In this document: positions 1 to 9,575 of the stretch, piece by piece
Layout: the number at the start of each line of letters is the position of its first letter
Numbering within the stretch: the stretch's first letter is position 1
DNA from: Arthrobacter sp. Y81
GTDB lineage: Bacteria > Actinomycetota > Actinomycetes > Actinomycetales > Micrococcaceae
NCBI RefSeq assembly: GCF_002929335.1
Contig: NZ_PJIL01000010.1
Span: forward strand, 62,001 to 126,000
Direction of reading: 5' to 3'
Length of the DNA: 64,000 nucleotides
Notes under the pieces: model-generated
Seen by the model: only the letters and a program-made list of their open reading frames with translations
The model's database searches: none
Told to the model about the DNA's origin: nothing
Program-made: the position numbers and the translations under genes

Positions 1-1
1 C

Positions 2-700
2 CAATTCGAGGACGTCACCGCACTGGACCTCGACGGCGACATCAAGACCGTCACCATCGCCACGGGGGAGACCTTCCAGGCCCGCGCCATCATCCTCTCC
101 ACCGGATCGGCTTACCGCGAGCTCGGCCTTCCGAACGAGAAGCGACTGTCAGGCCACGGCGTTAGCTGGTGTGCAACCTGCGACGGTTTCTTCTTCAAGG
201 ATCAGGACATCGCGGTTATCGGCGGCGGAGACTCCGCCATGGAGGAAGCACTGTTCCTCACCAAGTTCGCCAAGTCAGTCACCGTCGTTCACCGCCGGGA
301 CACGCTGAGGGCCTCCAAGATCATGGCGGACCGCGCACAGGCCCACGAGAAGATTAATTTCGTGTGGAACACCGCCGTTGACGACGTCCTCGGCGGAGAC
401 AAGGTCACCGGCCTGAAGCTGAAGAACCTTGTGGACGGCACCGAGTCGGAACTGGCTGTGACCGGCGTCTTCGTGGCCATTGGAAACGATCCCCGCACCG
501 ACCTGATCAAGGACACGCTGGACCTCACTCCGGAGGGGACCATCGCCGTCGAGGGCCGCAGTTCCAAGACGAGCGTCAAGGGCGTATTCGCTGCCGGCGA
601 CGTTGTGGACCCCACGTACCGCCAGGCAATCACTGCGTCCGGCTCAGGCTGCGTTGCAGCTATCGATGTCGAGCACTACCTCGCAGACTTCCACGCCTAA
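2..700 (+). CDS. trxB: Thioredoxin reductase (C-terminal part; 5' end outside the window)
   Basis: FAD/NADPH-dependent thioredoxin reductase, which passes electrons from NADPH to thioredoxin in the cytoplasm. The reading frame is open from base 2, so the N-terminal FAD-binding part lies before the window. The redox-active motif WCATCDG is encoded at about 169-189, followed by the NADPH-binding glycine motif VIGGGDSA (about 214-237). The closing FAD-binding motif GVFAAGDV is near 580-603. The frame ends in TAA at 698-700. The next gene is trxA on the same strand 37 bp downstream, the usual trxB-trxA pair of actinobacterial origin regions. Identification is secure; only the start is missing. 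Confidence 0.97.
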   Translation, partial: QFEDVTALDLDGDIKTVTIATGETFQARAIILSTGSAYRELGLPNEKRLSGHGVSWCATCDGFFFKDQDIAVIGGGDSAMEEALFLTKFAKSVTVVHRRDTLRASKIMADRAQAHEKINFVWNTAVDDVLGGDKVTGLKLKNLVDGTESELAVTGVFVAIGNDPRTDLIKDTLDLTPEGTIAVEGRSSKTSVKGVFAAGDVVDPTYRQAITASGSGCVAAIDVEHYLADFHA

Positions 701-737
701 ACAGCGCACTATTGATCCGAAGGGAAACAACAAGCTA

Positions 738-1064
738 ATGAGCAACGCAAAAGACGTAACGGACGCAAGTTTCAGCACGGATGTACTGTCGGCCGACAAG
801 CCGGTCATCGTGGACTTCTGGGCCGAATGGTGCGGTCCCTGCCGCAAGCTGGGCCCGATCCTGGACGAGATCTCCGTTGAGTACAGCGAGAAGGTCAATG
901 TCGTCAAGGTAAACGTTGACGACAACCCGGCTATCGCAGCCGAGTACGGCATCACCTCAATTCCGGCCGTCTACCTGTTCCAGGGTGGCGAGGTGAAGAA
1001 CACCGTCATCGGCGCCAAGCCGAAGCAGTTCTTCGAGAAGGAATTCGCCGACGTCCTGTCGTAG
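738..1064 (+). CDS. trxA: Thioredoxin
   Basis: Small cytoplasmic disulfide reductase of 108 aa, reduced by the upstream TrxB. The active site WCGPCRK lies near residue 33, and the conserved cis-proline segment SIPAVYLF follows near residue 77. The ATG at 738 is chosen because it gives the normal family length (about 105-110 aa) and the N-terminus MSNAKDVTDASF. A longer frame opening at 603 would run into trxB and is not credible. A strong hairpin terminator follows at 1113-1155, so trxBA ends here. To the right begins a very long gene-free stretch. Confidence 0.97.
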   Translation: MSNAKDVTDASFSTDVLSADKPVIVDFWAEWCGPCRKLGPILDEISVEYSEKVNVVKVNVDDNPAIAAEYGITSIPAVYLFQGGEVKNTVIGAKPKQFFEKEFADVLS

Positions 1065-1112
1065 CTCGTTGACCGCCTAGGGCCGATCAAGCGCCGCGGG
1101 CTCCGGTCGCAG

Positions 1113-1155
1113 AAACGGTGGCCATCACTCATCAGGGTGATGGCCACCGTTTTTC
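1113..1155 (+). terminator. Rho-independent terminator of trxBA
   Basis: A near-perfect inverted repeat with arms AAACGGTGGCCATCAC and GTGATGGCCACCGTTT around a short loop is followed by a run of T. It lies 49 bp after the trxA stop and closes the operon. Confidence 0.85.
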
Positions 1156-1432
1156 GTTTCTTGGGCGATGTCCCGGTGGGTTGGGAGTATTCGCTTGAGA
1201 TGCAAGTAGCCGTTTGAGGTGGGAATCAAGGCTTGAGGCGTGAGTGGCTCCAGTGGGCAACTGGGGGAGTCGCTCAGAGAGCCCAACTCTGGTGAGTTGT
1301 ATCAAACGGTGCTCTTCTTCAGAACGGCCCCTGGCCGACGCTACGATTTTGCCCTTACCTGGGGACACTGCAACCCGTCCGGATACGGTCCTGGGGGGTA
1401 CCAGCACCTGAAGAAGCGGATCTGACGGCAAC

Positions 1433-1448
1433 TGTTTCACGTGAAACA
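1433..1448. other. parS: parS site 1
   Basis: Perfect 16-bp palindrome TGTTTCACGTGAAACA, the canonical bacterial ParB-binding site. ParB loads here and spreads to neighbouring DNA. It is paired with site 2 only 140 bp away. Confidence 0.93.
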
Positions 1449-1572
1449 ATCTGACCTAAATGCGTGAAGGCCGATGTGGTCGGAGTCGACCGGGCGTGTG
1501 GCCCCAAGGAGGTTCGCGCCGGCGAAGGAGGGAATGACGGCGCAGTCTCGTTCACCAGTTTCTGAATGCCGA

Positions 1573-1588
1573 TGTTTCACGTGAAACA
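1573..1588. other. parS: parS site 2
   Basis: Perfect copy of TGTTTCACGTGAAACA, 140 bp from site 1; the closest pair in the cluster. Confidence 0.93.
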
Positions 1589-2643
1589 GGAAACTGGGGG
1601 AATGGCACATTCCTAGTCTGGGGATGCCTCGAGTCCTACGACTTCACGGCACCCTTTCTTCCCGGTTGCCACCGACCTATGCACGCCGCGCCAAGTGCCC
1701 TAACCACTAACGGCAAACCCTTACAGATTTCGGAGGGAACGCACGCATCCCAGGTTCCGGAATCTCTGCTCTGGAACCTCCAAGTCGCGTACAGCATGTC
1801 GTTGGCCCCCTACCCCGGACCGCGGGAGCGCGTCTCCGCTTGGCCCGTCATGAACCCACAGGGTCGCAGCTAGGGGATGGGCGTGCGCGCAGAAGTGGCC
1901 ATTGCGTCCGTGCAGCTGCACCGCCAAGGCGTGTCCGAGTTGATTTCCACCGGCGGCGATTTCGACTTGATCCACTGAGTCCACTTTGGAGCGCCTATCG
2001 CCGGCGACGTTCAAGCCGGTGGCCGCTTCCCGAGGTGGAAAACACGTAGACGCGTCGCACCCACAGAACGCTAGGCATGCGGGCAAGTCGAAGGCCCAAA
2101 TGGAGTGCACCCGGATCATGTGATCGATGTTCCCATCGGATCCGAGAGCTTCCAGAATGCGTTGCACGTCAGGGGCCCGGGAGTCCCGGAGATCAACGAA
2201 CGTCGTCCGGCGGAGGGCATAGGACACTATTCGCCGACGCGCGTGGGACTTCTTGTCGGCTTCAAGTACCAGGAGAATGTGGCTATGAACCACTATTGTG
2301 TGCTGATGAGTTCTTCCCTAGGGGTTTCGATTGGTTCAGGTGCCACATGGGTCGAGTCTGCACCCAAAATAGCTCGCTCTCCGCGGCTAATCGAACGGCC
2401 TCTGGACCGGCTGTTTTTTGCTGCCGTTACCGGGATTCACTTCTGCGTCATCGAAGCCCGCCCGCCGCACGCTCGGAACTTGGAACAAGGCCGGGCGGCC
2501 AAGGTCCTCAGAATCGAACCCAGCAACTGATAACGGACCGTGGGGTACGGGTCACGCAAGGGAGCGGGGTGCAGCCCGACGACGGCGATCTGCCATTCGT
2601 CCCGATCACGTCAAACGAGGAATCACCACCTGGGGTGCTCGAA

Positions 2644-2659
2644 CGTTTCACGTGAAACA
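2644..2659. other. parS: parS site 3
   Basis: CGTTTCACGTGAAACA: the 14-bp core is perfect but the outermost left base is C, so the outer base pair of the palindrome is broken. Confidence 0.9.
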
Positions 2660-3293
2660 TCCGAGACGACGGGCCGTTCCAAAGCTCAATCACTTCCCAG
2701 TGCGAACCACCAGGCCAAGCCCATTGCGAACCTCACGGCCCAGCCCAGTTTGCAGATCAGAAGCGCACCATGGGGCAACACTGATGCTCAGCCCTGCTGA
2801 AGGGGAGCAGCGGTGTGGGGAGCAATTCCAAGGCTCGACGATGCCCGGACAGACCTGAATCCCTACGCCTCGAGGGTGAATTTCGGGGCACCGCAGCCTA
2901 TCCCGCTATTGTGTGCACTTGTTGGCTCTGCCGGCAGGGGCCACTCTGCCCACTACGGTGATCCAGCTGAAGTGGAGATTGCACAGCCGGCTATTCCCGC
3001 CAGGGACTGAACCGATCTGATCGGTGGTCCTCCGGTCGGCTGCTCCGTGAAAACAAACCCTGTTGTGGCAACTACTACCGGACCGCACTTGGATCTCCAC
3101 CGCAGGGTTTACGCCGCCCCTAAACGGACCGCGAAGCACTCCACCGATCGCTATTTCAGCGGGCACTAGCAGTCGCCCATAGTCCAATTGGCGCTGGAGG
3201 TCATGTATTGCGGCATCCAGGTGTATATCTAACTGCTCCACATTCTGAACTGTCATTCCGGAAGTGGGTCGACAGCTCGGCGGGCCCCAATAT

Positions 3294-3309
3294 TGTTTCA
3301 CGTGAAACA
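3294..3309. other. parS: parS site 4
   Basis: Perfect TGTTTCACGTGAAACA palindrome in non-coding DNA, 255 bp from site 5. Confidence 0.93.
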
Positions 3310-3548
3310 GTGCGCCAAATGCGTGTGGGAACCGCTCGGACCATCACCGTGTACTCTTCCGGGGGCACATGGACAGCACGAGCGGAGGGATACCGAACGA
3401 ACGCAGGAAGGAAAGGGGAATCGGGTGCCCCGGCTTCTTCAGCCAATGTTGTGGGCTGCGCTGGAAAGGCAATGTGCGCCGCACACGGCGCCAAAACCAA
3501 GCGGACGATGTGGGCCTGGAAGGTGATGGGACACGGAACGCCCAACTA

Positions 3549-3564
3549 TGTTTCACGTGAAACA
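3549..3564. other. parS: parS site 5
   Basis: Perfect TGTTTCACGTGAAACA palindrome in non-coding DNA. Confidence 0.93.
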
Positions 3565-5167
3565 CGGATTTCATTTGCACTTAGTAACCGATCTGGATTT
3601 CACGGCATCGTCTAGAGGACCTTCGGAGTTCAATGTGCGGGAATAGCCAAAGGAACACATCGCGGCCCAAGTGGCTTCTTGCGGGCTACGCCCCGGGCAG
3701 CACGAAGAAGTGTGTCGCATGATTCGCGAAGCAATGCGGCGCTATCCACTTCCAATCTCCTGCAGGGGCAGCAACCGCCCTCAGTCATACAGCTACTCAC
3801 GGCATCATTCAAGGCTGTGGTAGATCGGCAGTCGGTCTCACTAGCCACCAGAACCAGCCTGTCCTGACCATATGCTGGGCTCCTGTCGTCTCCGCTTAGA
3901 AGCTGACACCAGCAACGGGCGTAAACAATTGATCATATGCCCGGCCACAAGTTGCGCGTGCAAAATCCAGCGATCGAGGAAGCTTCTTTCGAACCATCAT
4001 GTCCAGGGAACATCGGTTGCTGCTGCGCGAAGATCTGGCCTGTCCACTGTGGTGCAAGTGGTCCCAGTCTGGTGGAGCGGCGGCTCTCTCACCGCTTCTC
4101 TAGGGGCGCAACCACACGCCCGCGTTGTTGCCGCCACTGCACGCCCGGCCTGGTGCGTCGCTAGGGATCTCTACGGAAGCCTACAGGAGGCACGCCGACA
4201 GATCCGCGCACTGACTCCAACAGCCCATGGCTCAGACTACAACGGGAGCTCCGTGATTCCGAGACTATCGATGATTCATCTCGATCCTCCGGCTGCCCTG
4301 AACCCGCCGCATCAAGCTGCTTGCATTCCGAACAGGGCGTCCTGATCCAGGCGGGCCGCTCCTGCCAGACTGGAAGTGGATCCCGAGGAGCGCCATGCGC
4401 CGGCGTCTCGGCCAGCACCCACCCTTGCCGGATACGTTGAGCCACCAACCATAACGACTTCACGCGAAGTCGCCCGTTGCAGCCTCCCGACCACACATAC
4501 ATGTGCCATCGCGAATCCCGGCCGGGCAGATCATCCGGACAGTGTACGGCTCCCCCCGAGGACTAGCCGCAAAGGCGCTGAACGTCGATGCGTAGCCGTG
4601 CACCACTGCCAACGGATTCCGAGCGCGAGACTGGAGAACGCCTCTCAGGGCGGACTGCTCTGCAGCCCGGCTCAAACTGGTCCGTGGGACCTGCCTCGAG
4701 GGAGTCTTGGGGACCTGACCCGAGATGGAGCTTGAGCGCTGTACCTGGCGCACGCACCCTTCGGTGTCTTAGTCGAATGTCCACTTTGGCCGGGCGGGTG
4801 AGAAGGACCATCTCATGGATCCCGTACCACTGGACGCTGACAAACACGGTTCCTACTAGAGGCTCGGCACCTGCCATAGCTTCATCCTTATCGACGGCGC
4901 ATGGGGTGCGGGTCGGGTGAAGAGCCCCGAGGTCTCCATCTTTTCGGGCCATTCAGACTGGGCACAAGGCGTTCATCGGAGCATTCGATGCCAACCATCA
5001 GGCACTGGCTGGGACGATTTTGCGCCAGGGAGGCTTCTCTTTCTGCGGCGTTCCCGAGGCAATCACACGAACTTCTTCACTGTGATGCGCCTGTCGGGCG
5101 CACAGCCGGATATCATTCGATTCACCGCGGAGCAGTCCTGCAACCAGCTTTTCCCCAGTTCTGATTC

Positions 5168-5204
5168 ATTTCTCCACAGACGATATCCACAAGCTTATCC
5201 ACAG
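5168..5204 (+). repeat. DnaA-box group A inside the parS region
   Basis: Three successive TCCACA cores spaced 13 and 12 bp apart (TCTCCACAG, TATCCACAA, TTATCCACAG), the last being a perfect TTATCCACA DnaA box at 5195-5203. All three point the same way. The group lies about 210 bp left of parS site 6. Confidence 0.6.
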
Positions 5205-5414
5205 GCCGGGCGGTGGGGTACTCATTGTGACTTTCGACATATCCGACTCGGTTATCGGTCGACCCTCGCGTGTGGCGCGAGTCACTTAAAGCGACGGTTG
5301 TGAAGTGTACTGATTATTCATCAAGATGAGACGCAAAAGACGCTAGAAACGGGCGATATTGGCCGAAATTGCTGCATTTTGGCGCTGCTTCGCCTCGAAT
5401 GGAACGGCGAGCGA

Positions 5415-5430
5415 TGTTTCACGTGAAACA
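5415..5430. other. parS: parS site 6
   Basis: Perfect TGTTTCACGTGAAACA palindrome, located between two DnaA-box groups (5168-5204 and 5515-5572). Confidence 0.93.
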
Positions 5431-5514
5431 CGCAAGGCGACGACGCAAAAACGGCCTTTCGGCCTGCTGACGTTCGCCCGCGTAGGACCTGAGTGAGAGC
5501 GTGTCATCCCGGCT

Positions 5515-5572
5515 CTATCCACAAAGTTATCCACAGGGATATCCACCACGTTATGCACCTCGTTATGCACCG
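5515..5572 (+). repeat. DnaA-box-like array B with exact 12-bp spacing
   Basis: Five elements related to TTATCCACA follow each other at exactly 12-bp intervals: TCTATCCACA, TTATCCACA (perfect, 5527-5535), ATATCCACC, TTATGCACC and TTATGCACC. All are in the same orientation. Such regular same-strand phasing is what one expects for cooperative DnaA loading; binding itself is inferred. Confidence 0.6.
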
Positions 5573-6496
5573 GTGTGTCCGCTCCGCCTGGTCTTGGGCA
5601 AGGGACTTGGAGACCTTCACGCGCCACCCCAAGGGTAAGAGAAGACTCCGCGCCGCAGGACCAGAGACATCACAATGCCAGCGAGAGAACACATACTGGA
5701 CCTCCTTGTTGTCGCTTCTTCCTGGGTTCAACGGCGTCGTGCTCAAACGATGGTGATGTGGGGATGCCCAGAGTTTCGGCTAGGCCGGCGCCCCCATTGG
5801 CAGGCCGCCGGATCGCGGACGCGATTCGAAAGGAACGACACATCCGGATCGGCGGTCAACGAGCAAAGTCGACGCGCAGACCCCGCAAAGGCGCGGCCTC
5901 CTAAAAGCAAAGTTGGGCTACGGGCAGCAGCGCACGAAAATTCATTCTATGGTTTCCAGCCAGGCACCACCCGCCGCGGGGTTCCGAGCAACGGTTCAAG
6001 ACCAGGATCACTCGCGTCGCTATGGGAAGGAACGTCCAGGCGGTTCGATACGACGCGAGGAACTCGTCGTGAAACCCAATGACGCCCCCAGTGCGGCGGA
6101 CTGCCGTGACTAGTGATCCATCGAATTCGCGCGCAGTCGACATTCCCGCGGGGGAGGCTGCCTACACTCGACGCGGGGCTAGCTGGAGTTGGCCGAGGCT
6201 TTCGATCGAGAATCTGCGGAGGCACTAGGGCTAGCCCGGTAGGTTGGGGACGCGGTTCTGGACGAAGAGGGATTCGAGAAAAACTGCGGCGGATTCAAGT
6301 GCATCTGACCGTCGGCCTGTCGGCGGCATCGCAGCCGCTGCACCGGGGGAGCCCAGCGCATCATAGCGTCGTGGGGCCATGGGCAATTGGGGTTCAATGG
6401 AAGAGTGTCCCTAATGGCTATCCACCACGGAATCGCAGAGCCATCTCCGTCCACGGCTAATTAAATATGACTACTTGGTTCAACCAGTATGTTCTA

Positions 6497-6512
6497 CGTT
6501 TCACGTGAAACA
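6497..6512. other. parS: parS site 7
   Basis: CGTTTCACGTGAAACA: perfect 14-bp core, outer left base C. Confidence 0.9.
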
Positions 6513-6784
6513 TACAGGTTCGATCACCATCCCCGATCGCCAGCTGACGGATCCTGAGTCGCACCAAAGTCGAACCCCGTCGTCGGCTCGGTTGCGGCTT
6601 CAGAGCATCGGCGCCTCCGCTGACGGCGGACCCGTAGCCACAGGGGAGACATAGTTGATGTCCTAACGAGACGTGGCCCCATGAGCGATTCAGTGTTGCG
6701 GCGTCGCCGCGGTCGACCACACATCGACTAGCCCAATACACGTCCTCGGAGGAAGGCGGGTCCGCCCGTCAAAGGCGATGACCA

Positions 6785-6800
6785 CGTTTCACGTGAAACA
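6785..6800. other. parS: parS site 8
   Basis: CGTTTCACGTGAAACA: perfect 14-bp core, outer left base C; 288 bp from site 7. Confidence 0.9.
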
Positions 6801-7468
6801 TCTCGGATCCATGCGCCGTCACCACCCGTCCCCTCTCCTTGCTCGTTGACCGTGCAACCTGGGCCCTGCATTCTGGGTACGCCCCCAAGATCAAGTCGAG
6901 TTGCCGACGAGCGCGTCATCAAAATCGAAGTCGCCGATTCCAACAAGCTCCTCTGCTGCAAAGTGGAGTTCACAGCAAGGAGTTACCTGATGACTGCCGC
7001 AACTACCAAACAGCTTGATCCTCACGGGAAGTACTCCTTCGGCGCTGACAGCCACCAACAGACTGCCCGCGAGGCATGCTGTTGCAGCCTAAACAGGGGC
7101 GGAAGCAACACCAACAAGGGTCCTACGGACACAAGGACCAGTCTTCTGGAGGACTGAAATCCTGGCGATGGTCACACCATCGACGTAGACAGACCACGGT
7201 TTGGTGTATTGACCACGGCCTACCTGCCGTGGTTCTTGGCGCGCTATCCGCATCTGCACCCTCCTGAATGTGCCGGCAAAAACTACCGGATGAAGCGTGG
7301 CAGTAGTCCTTGGCGATGTCCATTCGCACCCCGTTCCAAGACAGTGTGGCATTGAGTCACCCAGTACTTGCGCCCCCACAGCCTCCGGAATCCGAGAATG
7401 CGCCAGACGGCATGCCCCATCATCCTCGTCGTGCCCAGTGCACCCGCAGCTGACCGCCGTGGCCACCG

Positions 7469-7484
7469 CGTTTCACGTGAAACA
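7469..7484. other. parS: parS site 9
   Basis: CGTTTCACGTGAAACA: perfect 14-bp core, outer left base C. Confidence 0.9.
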
Positions 7485-8269
7485 TGACGGCATTTCAAAC
7501 TGCGCAGCCCCAGGAGCTGGGAAGAGATATCAGGCCGAACGGAGGAGCCCAGAGGCAGACTCCCTGTCCTGACCACACAGATAGAACCATCGTGTCTGTT
7601 CCGCCCAACCTTCGGGCCACCAAAGAAGTCCATATTGGTGAAATCCGGCTTGTTCATCGTGTCGGCTGGCGCCGATGGCTTTCAATCAAATGCAGAGCAT
7701 GACTCGGAGCGGCGTTCCGGAGCCGCAGCAGAGGGAATCGGATCGACTACCGCAGCAAAAAGAGTACGACCTCCTGATCGAACGGCACTCCTCCCACAGA
7801 AGCGTGCAGTGATGGCTGGGCTTGGCGACATCCCTTGAGGCGCGAAACCTACCGAGAAGGGGAGACAAGCGGTTTCCACGTAATTCCAGCTCACAAATCG
7901 TCCAATATAGGTGCTTCGGAACCGCTGTGTGCCCTGCGTAACGCTGCAGGCCCACCGTTCGCGGCTGGAGTGGCACTGGATCAGCAAACAGCGGACCGGG
8001 CCCCACAGAGGCCCCAGACTGCCTCAGGGAGCACTTCAGCAGCCCCGCAGAGCCCCATCCAGCCGCCCGTGCCAAGGGGGTTGCGTCGGAAAGCAGGGCG
8101 TCCCATCCCCACACGGAGCATCGCCGGATGTGACGCCAAACTAGCAACGCCCACGAGTCGACGCCCGCACAAGCGGCATCACTTCCAACTGCATGTGCAG
8201 CAACGACAGCAGCAGTACACAACTGCCCTGGCCCGACTTGAGCAACAACGCCGCTTCAAGGGACAAACG

Positions 8270-8299
8270 AAAAGGGCCTGTTTCACGTGAAACAGGCCC
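8270..8299 (-). terminator. parAB terminator built on a parS palindrome
   Basis: Read leftward after parB, the 26-bp perfect palindrome (arms GGGCCTGTTTCAC / GTGAAACAGGCCC) is followed by TTTT. That is a stem plus U-run typical of intrinsic termination. The stem has no separate loop, so a few central pairs must open. The parS sequence forms the stem centre, so one DNA element could serve both partition and transcription ending. Confidence 0.65.
8279..8294. other. parS: parS site 10, inside the parB terminator stem
   Basis: Perfect TGTTTCACGTGAAACA, extended on both sides by GGGCC/GGCCC-type arms into a 26-bp perfect palindrome (8274-8299). It lies 18 bp beyond the parB stop codon. Confidence 0.93.
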
Positions 8300-8316
8300 A
8301 ACTCCGTGGTGCAGTC

Positions 8317-9510
8317 TTAGTTCTCGGAACCAGGTGACAGAACTTCCATGATCCGGTTCAGGTCTTCCACGCTGGCGAACTCGATGCTCACGCGCCCTTT
8401 CCTGGCGCCGAGGGAGATCTTGACATTGGTGTCCAGCCGGTCGGAAAGCGACGATGCGAGGTAATCCAAGCGTTCGTGGCGTGCGCCCGGGCGGGGGACG
8501 TTGTTCTTAGTGGGTGCCGCCGGGCTCTGGTACAGAGTGACAGCTTCCTCCGTTGCGCGAACCGACATTCCCTCTGCCACGATTTTCTGGGCCAGACGTT
8601 CCATCGCTGCCGCATCAGGAAGGGCAAGTAGGGCCCGTGCATGGCCCGCGGACAAAACACTGGCAGCGACCCGGCGCTGGACCAGCGGCGGCAGCTTCAG
8701 GAGACGGAGTGTATTTGAGACCTGGGGACGCGAGCGGCCAATGCGGTCGGCAAGCTGCTCGTGCGTCGTGCCAAAGTCCTCGAGCAGCTGCTGGTATGCA
8801 GCGGCTTCTTCGAGGGGGTTCAGCTGGCTACGGTGAAGGTTTTCAAGGAGTGCGTCCCGAAGCAGGTCGTCATCCGTGGTGTCCCTGACGATTGCCGGGA
8901 TGGTTTCGAGCCCTGCCGCCTGTACTGCACGCCAGCGACGTTCGCCCATGACGAGCTCAAACGGTTCGCCACCTTTTTCGGTTGAAGTGCGGACCACAAT
9001 TGGCTGGAGGACGCCTATTTCGCGGACGGAGTGGATAAGCTCCGCCATGTCGTCCTCATCGAAGACGGAACGGGGCTGCTTTCGGTTCGGATGAATGTCA
9101 CCGACCGGAATCTCAGCGAACCGGACGCCGGGAACCTCCACCAGCTCCGGTCCGTCGTCGGTGTCCGTAGCCGGGCTTGAACCGGCCTCATTCTGTGCAG
9201 CAGCACCGGACTGCTTTGCGGCACCGGAGCTGGCAACAGTGTTCCGGGCAGCTGCCTTGTTTTCAGAAGTCTTTTCAGCCGAGGAATTCTCGGTCAGAGA
9301 TTTCTCGGAGCTTGGCTTTTCTGGTGCCGAAGCAGCTGCGTCCTCTTCAATGAGAACGCTGGCGGCCGTCGTCGGCCTCTTCCTGGCTTCCGGGAAAAAC
9401 AGGTCAACAGGGCGTGAAGGCGCTGCGCCGTTACCCGAAGCGTTAGCCGGAGCGGAACTTGGAATGAGTGCGCCAAGACCACGACCGAGGCCGCGTCGCT
9501 TATCGCTCAT
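8317..9510 (-). CDS. parB: Chromosome-partitioning protein ParB
   Basis: DNA-binding protein of 397 aa that recognises parS, loads as a CTP-dependent clamp and organises the origin for segregation by ParA. The N-terminus carries the ParA-stimulating motif [13 protein letters not shown] (residues 4-16). A long Ala/Glu/Ser-rich linker to about residue 120 follows. Next come the CTP-binding region with GERRWRA and a HTH region ([20 protein letters not shown]) that contacts parS, and a C-terminal dimerisation domain ([18 protein letters not shown]). ATG at 9510 is preceded by GGAGGGA. It lies 65 bp downstream of parA, surely one operon. Ten parS sites lie just beyond its 3' end. Confidence 0.97.
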   Translation of the reverse strand: MSDKRRGLGRGLGALIPSSAPANASGNGAAPSRPVDLFFPEARKRPTTAASVLIEEDAAASAPEKPSSEKSLTENSSAEKTSENKAAARNTVASSGAAKQSGAAAQNEAGSSPATDTDDGPELVEVPGVRFAEIPVGDIHPNRKQPRSVFDEDDMAELIHSVREIGVLQPIVVRTSTEKGGEPFELVMGERRWRAVQAAGLETIPAIVRDTTDDDLLRDALLENLHRSQLNPLEEAAAYQQLLEDFGTTHEQLADRIGRSRPQVSNTLRLLKLPPLVQRRVAASVLSAGHARALLALPDAAAMERLAQKIVAEGMSVRATEEAVTLYQSPAAPTKNNVPRPGARHERLDYLASSLSDRLDTNVKISLGARKGRVSIEFASVEDLNRIMEVLSPGSEN

Positions 9511-9575
9511 GGATAAATCCCTCCAATGGAAGAGCCCGGCAGACCCGGCTCTGGCTAGTGCAATTGTTGAAAATT

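Larger units (their letters stand above)
1065..8316. other. 7.25 kb gene-free region carrying a parS cluster (centromere-like)
   Basis: No open frame here shows a recognisable family, a ribosome site plus codon bias, or a conserved motif. The open frames are short, overlap on both strands and look like chance frames in GC-rich DNA. The stretch contains ten copies of the ParB-binding palindrome GTTTCACGTGAAAC (centres near 1440, 1580, 2651, 3301, 3556, 5422, 6504, 6792, 7476 and 8286) and two compact DnaA-box groups (about 5168-5204 and 5515-5572). parB and parA follow immediately on the right. The visible facts are the lack of genes and the parS copies. The inference is that the region is the chromosome's main ParB-loading site. 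Undetected small RNAs or very small ORFs cannot be excluded. Confidence 0.75.

Noticed and set aside
1721..2293. 190-aa open frame on the minus strand in the parS field
   Set aside because: No family motif, no Shine-Dalgarno, overlapped by frames on the other strand, composition not like neighbouring genes.
2077..2655. 192-aa open frame on the plus strand in the parS field
   Set aside because: Reads through a parS site, no motif, no ribosome site; chance frame in GC-rich DNA.
7686..8222. 178-aa minus-strand frame just before parB's end
   Set aside because: Ser/Cys/Trp-rich without any motif and overlapped by several other frames; would sit beyond the parAB terminator.
1065..8316. CRISPR array, insertion sequence or prophage in the long gene-free stretch
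   Set aside because: No regular spacer-repeat pattern, no transposase frame, no terminal inverted repeats or integrase; the recurrent element is parS at irregular distances.
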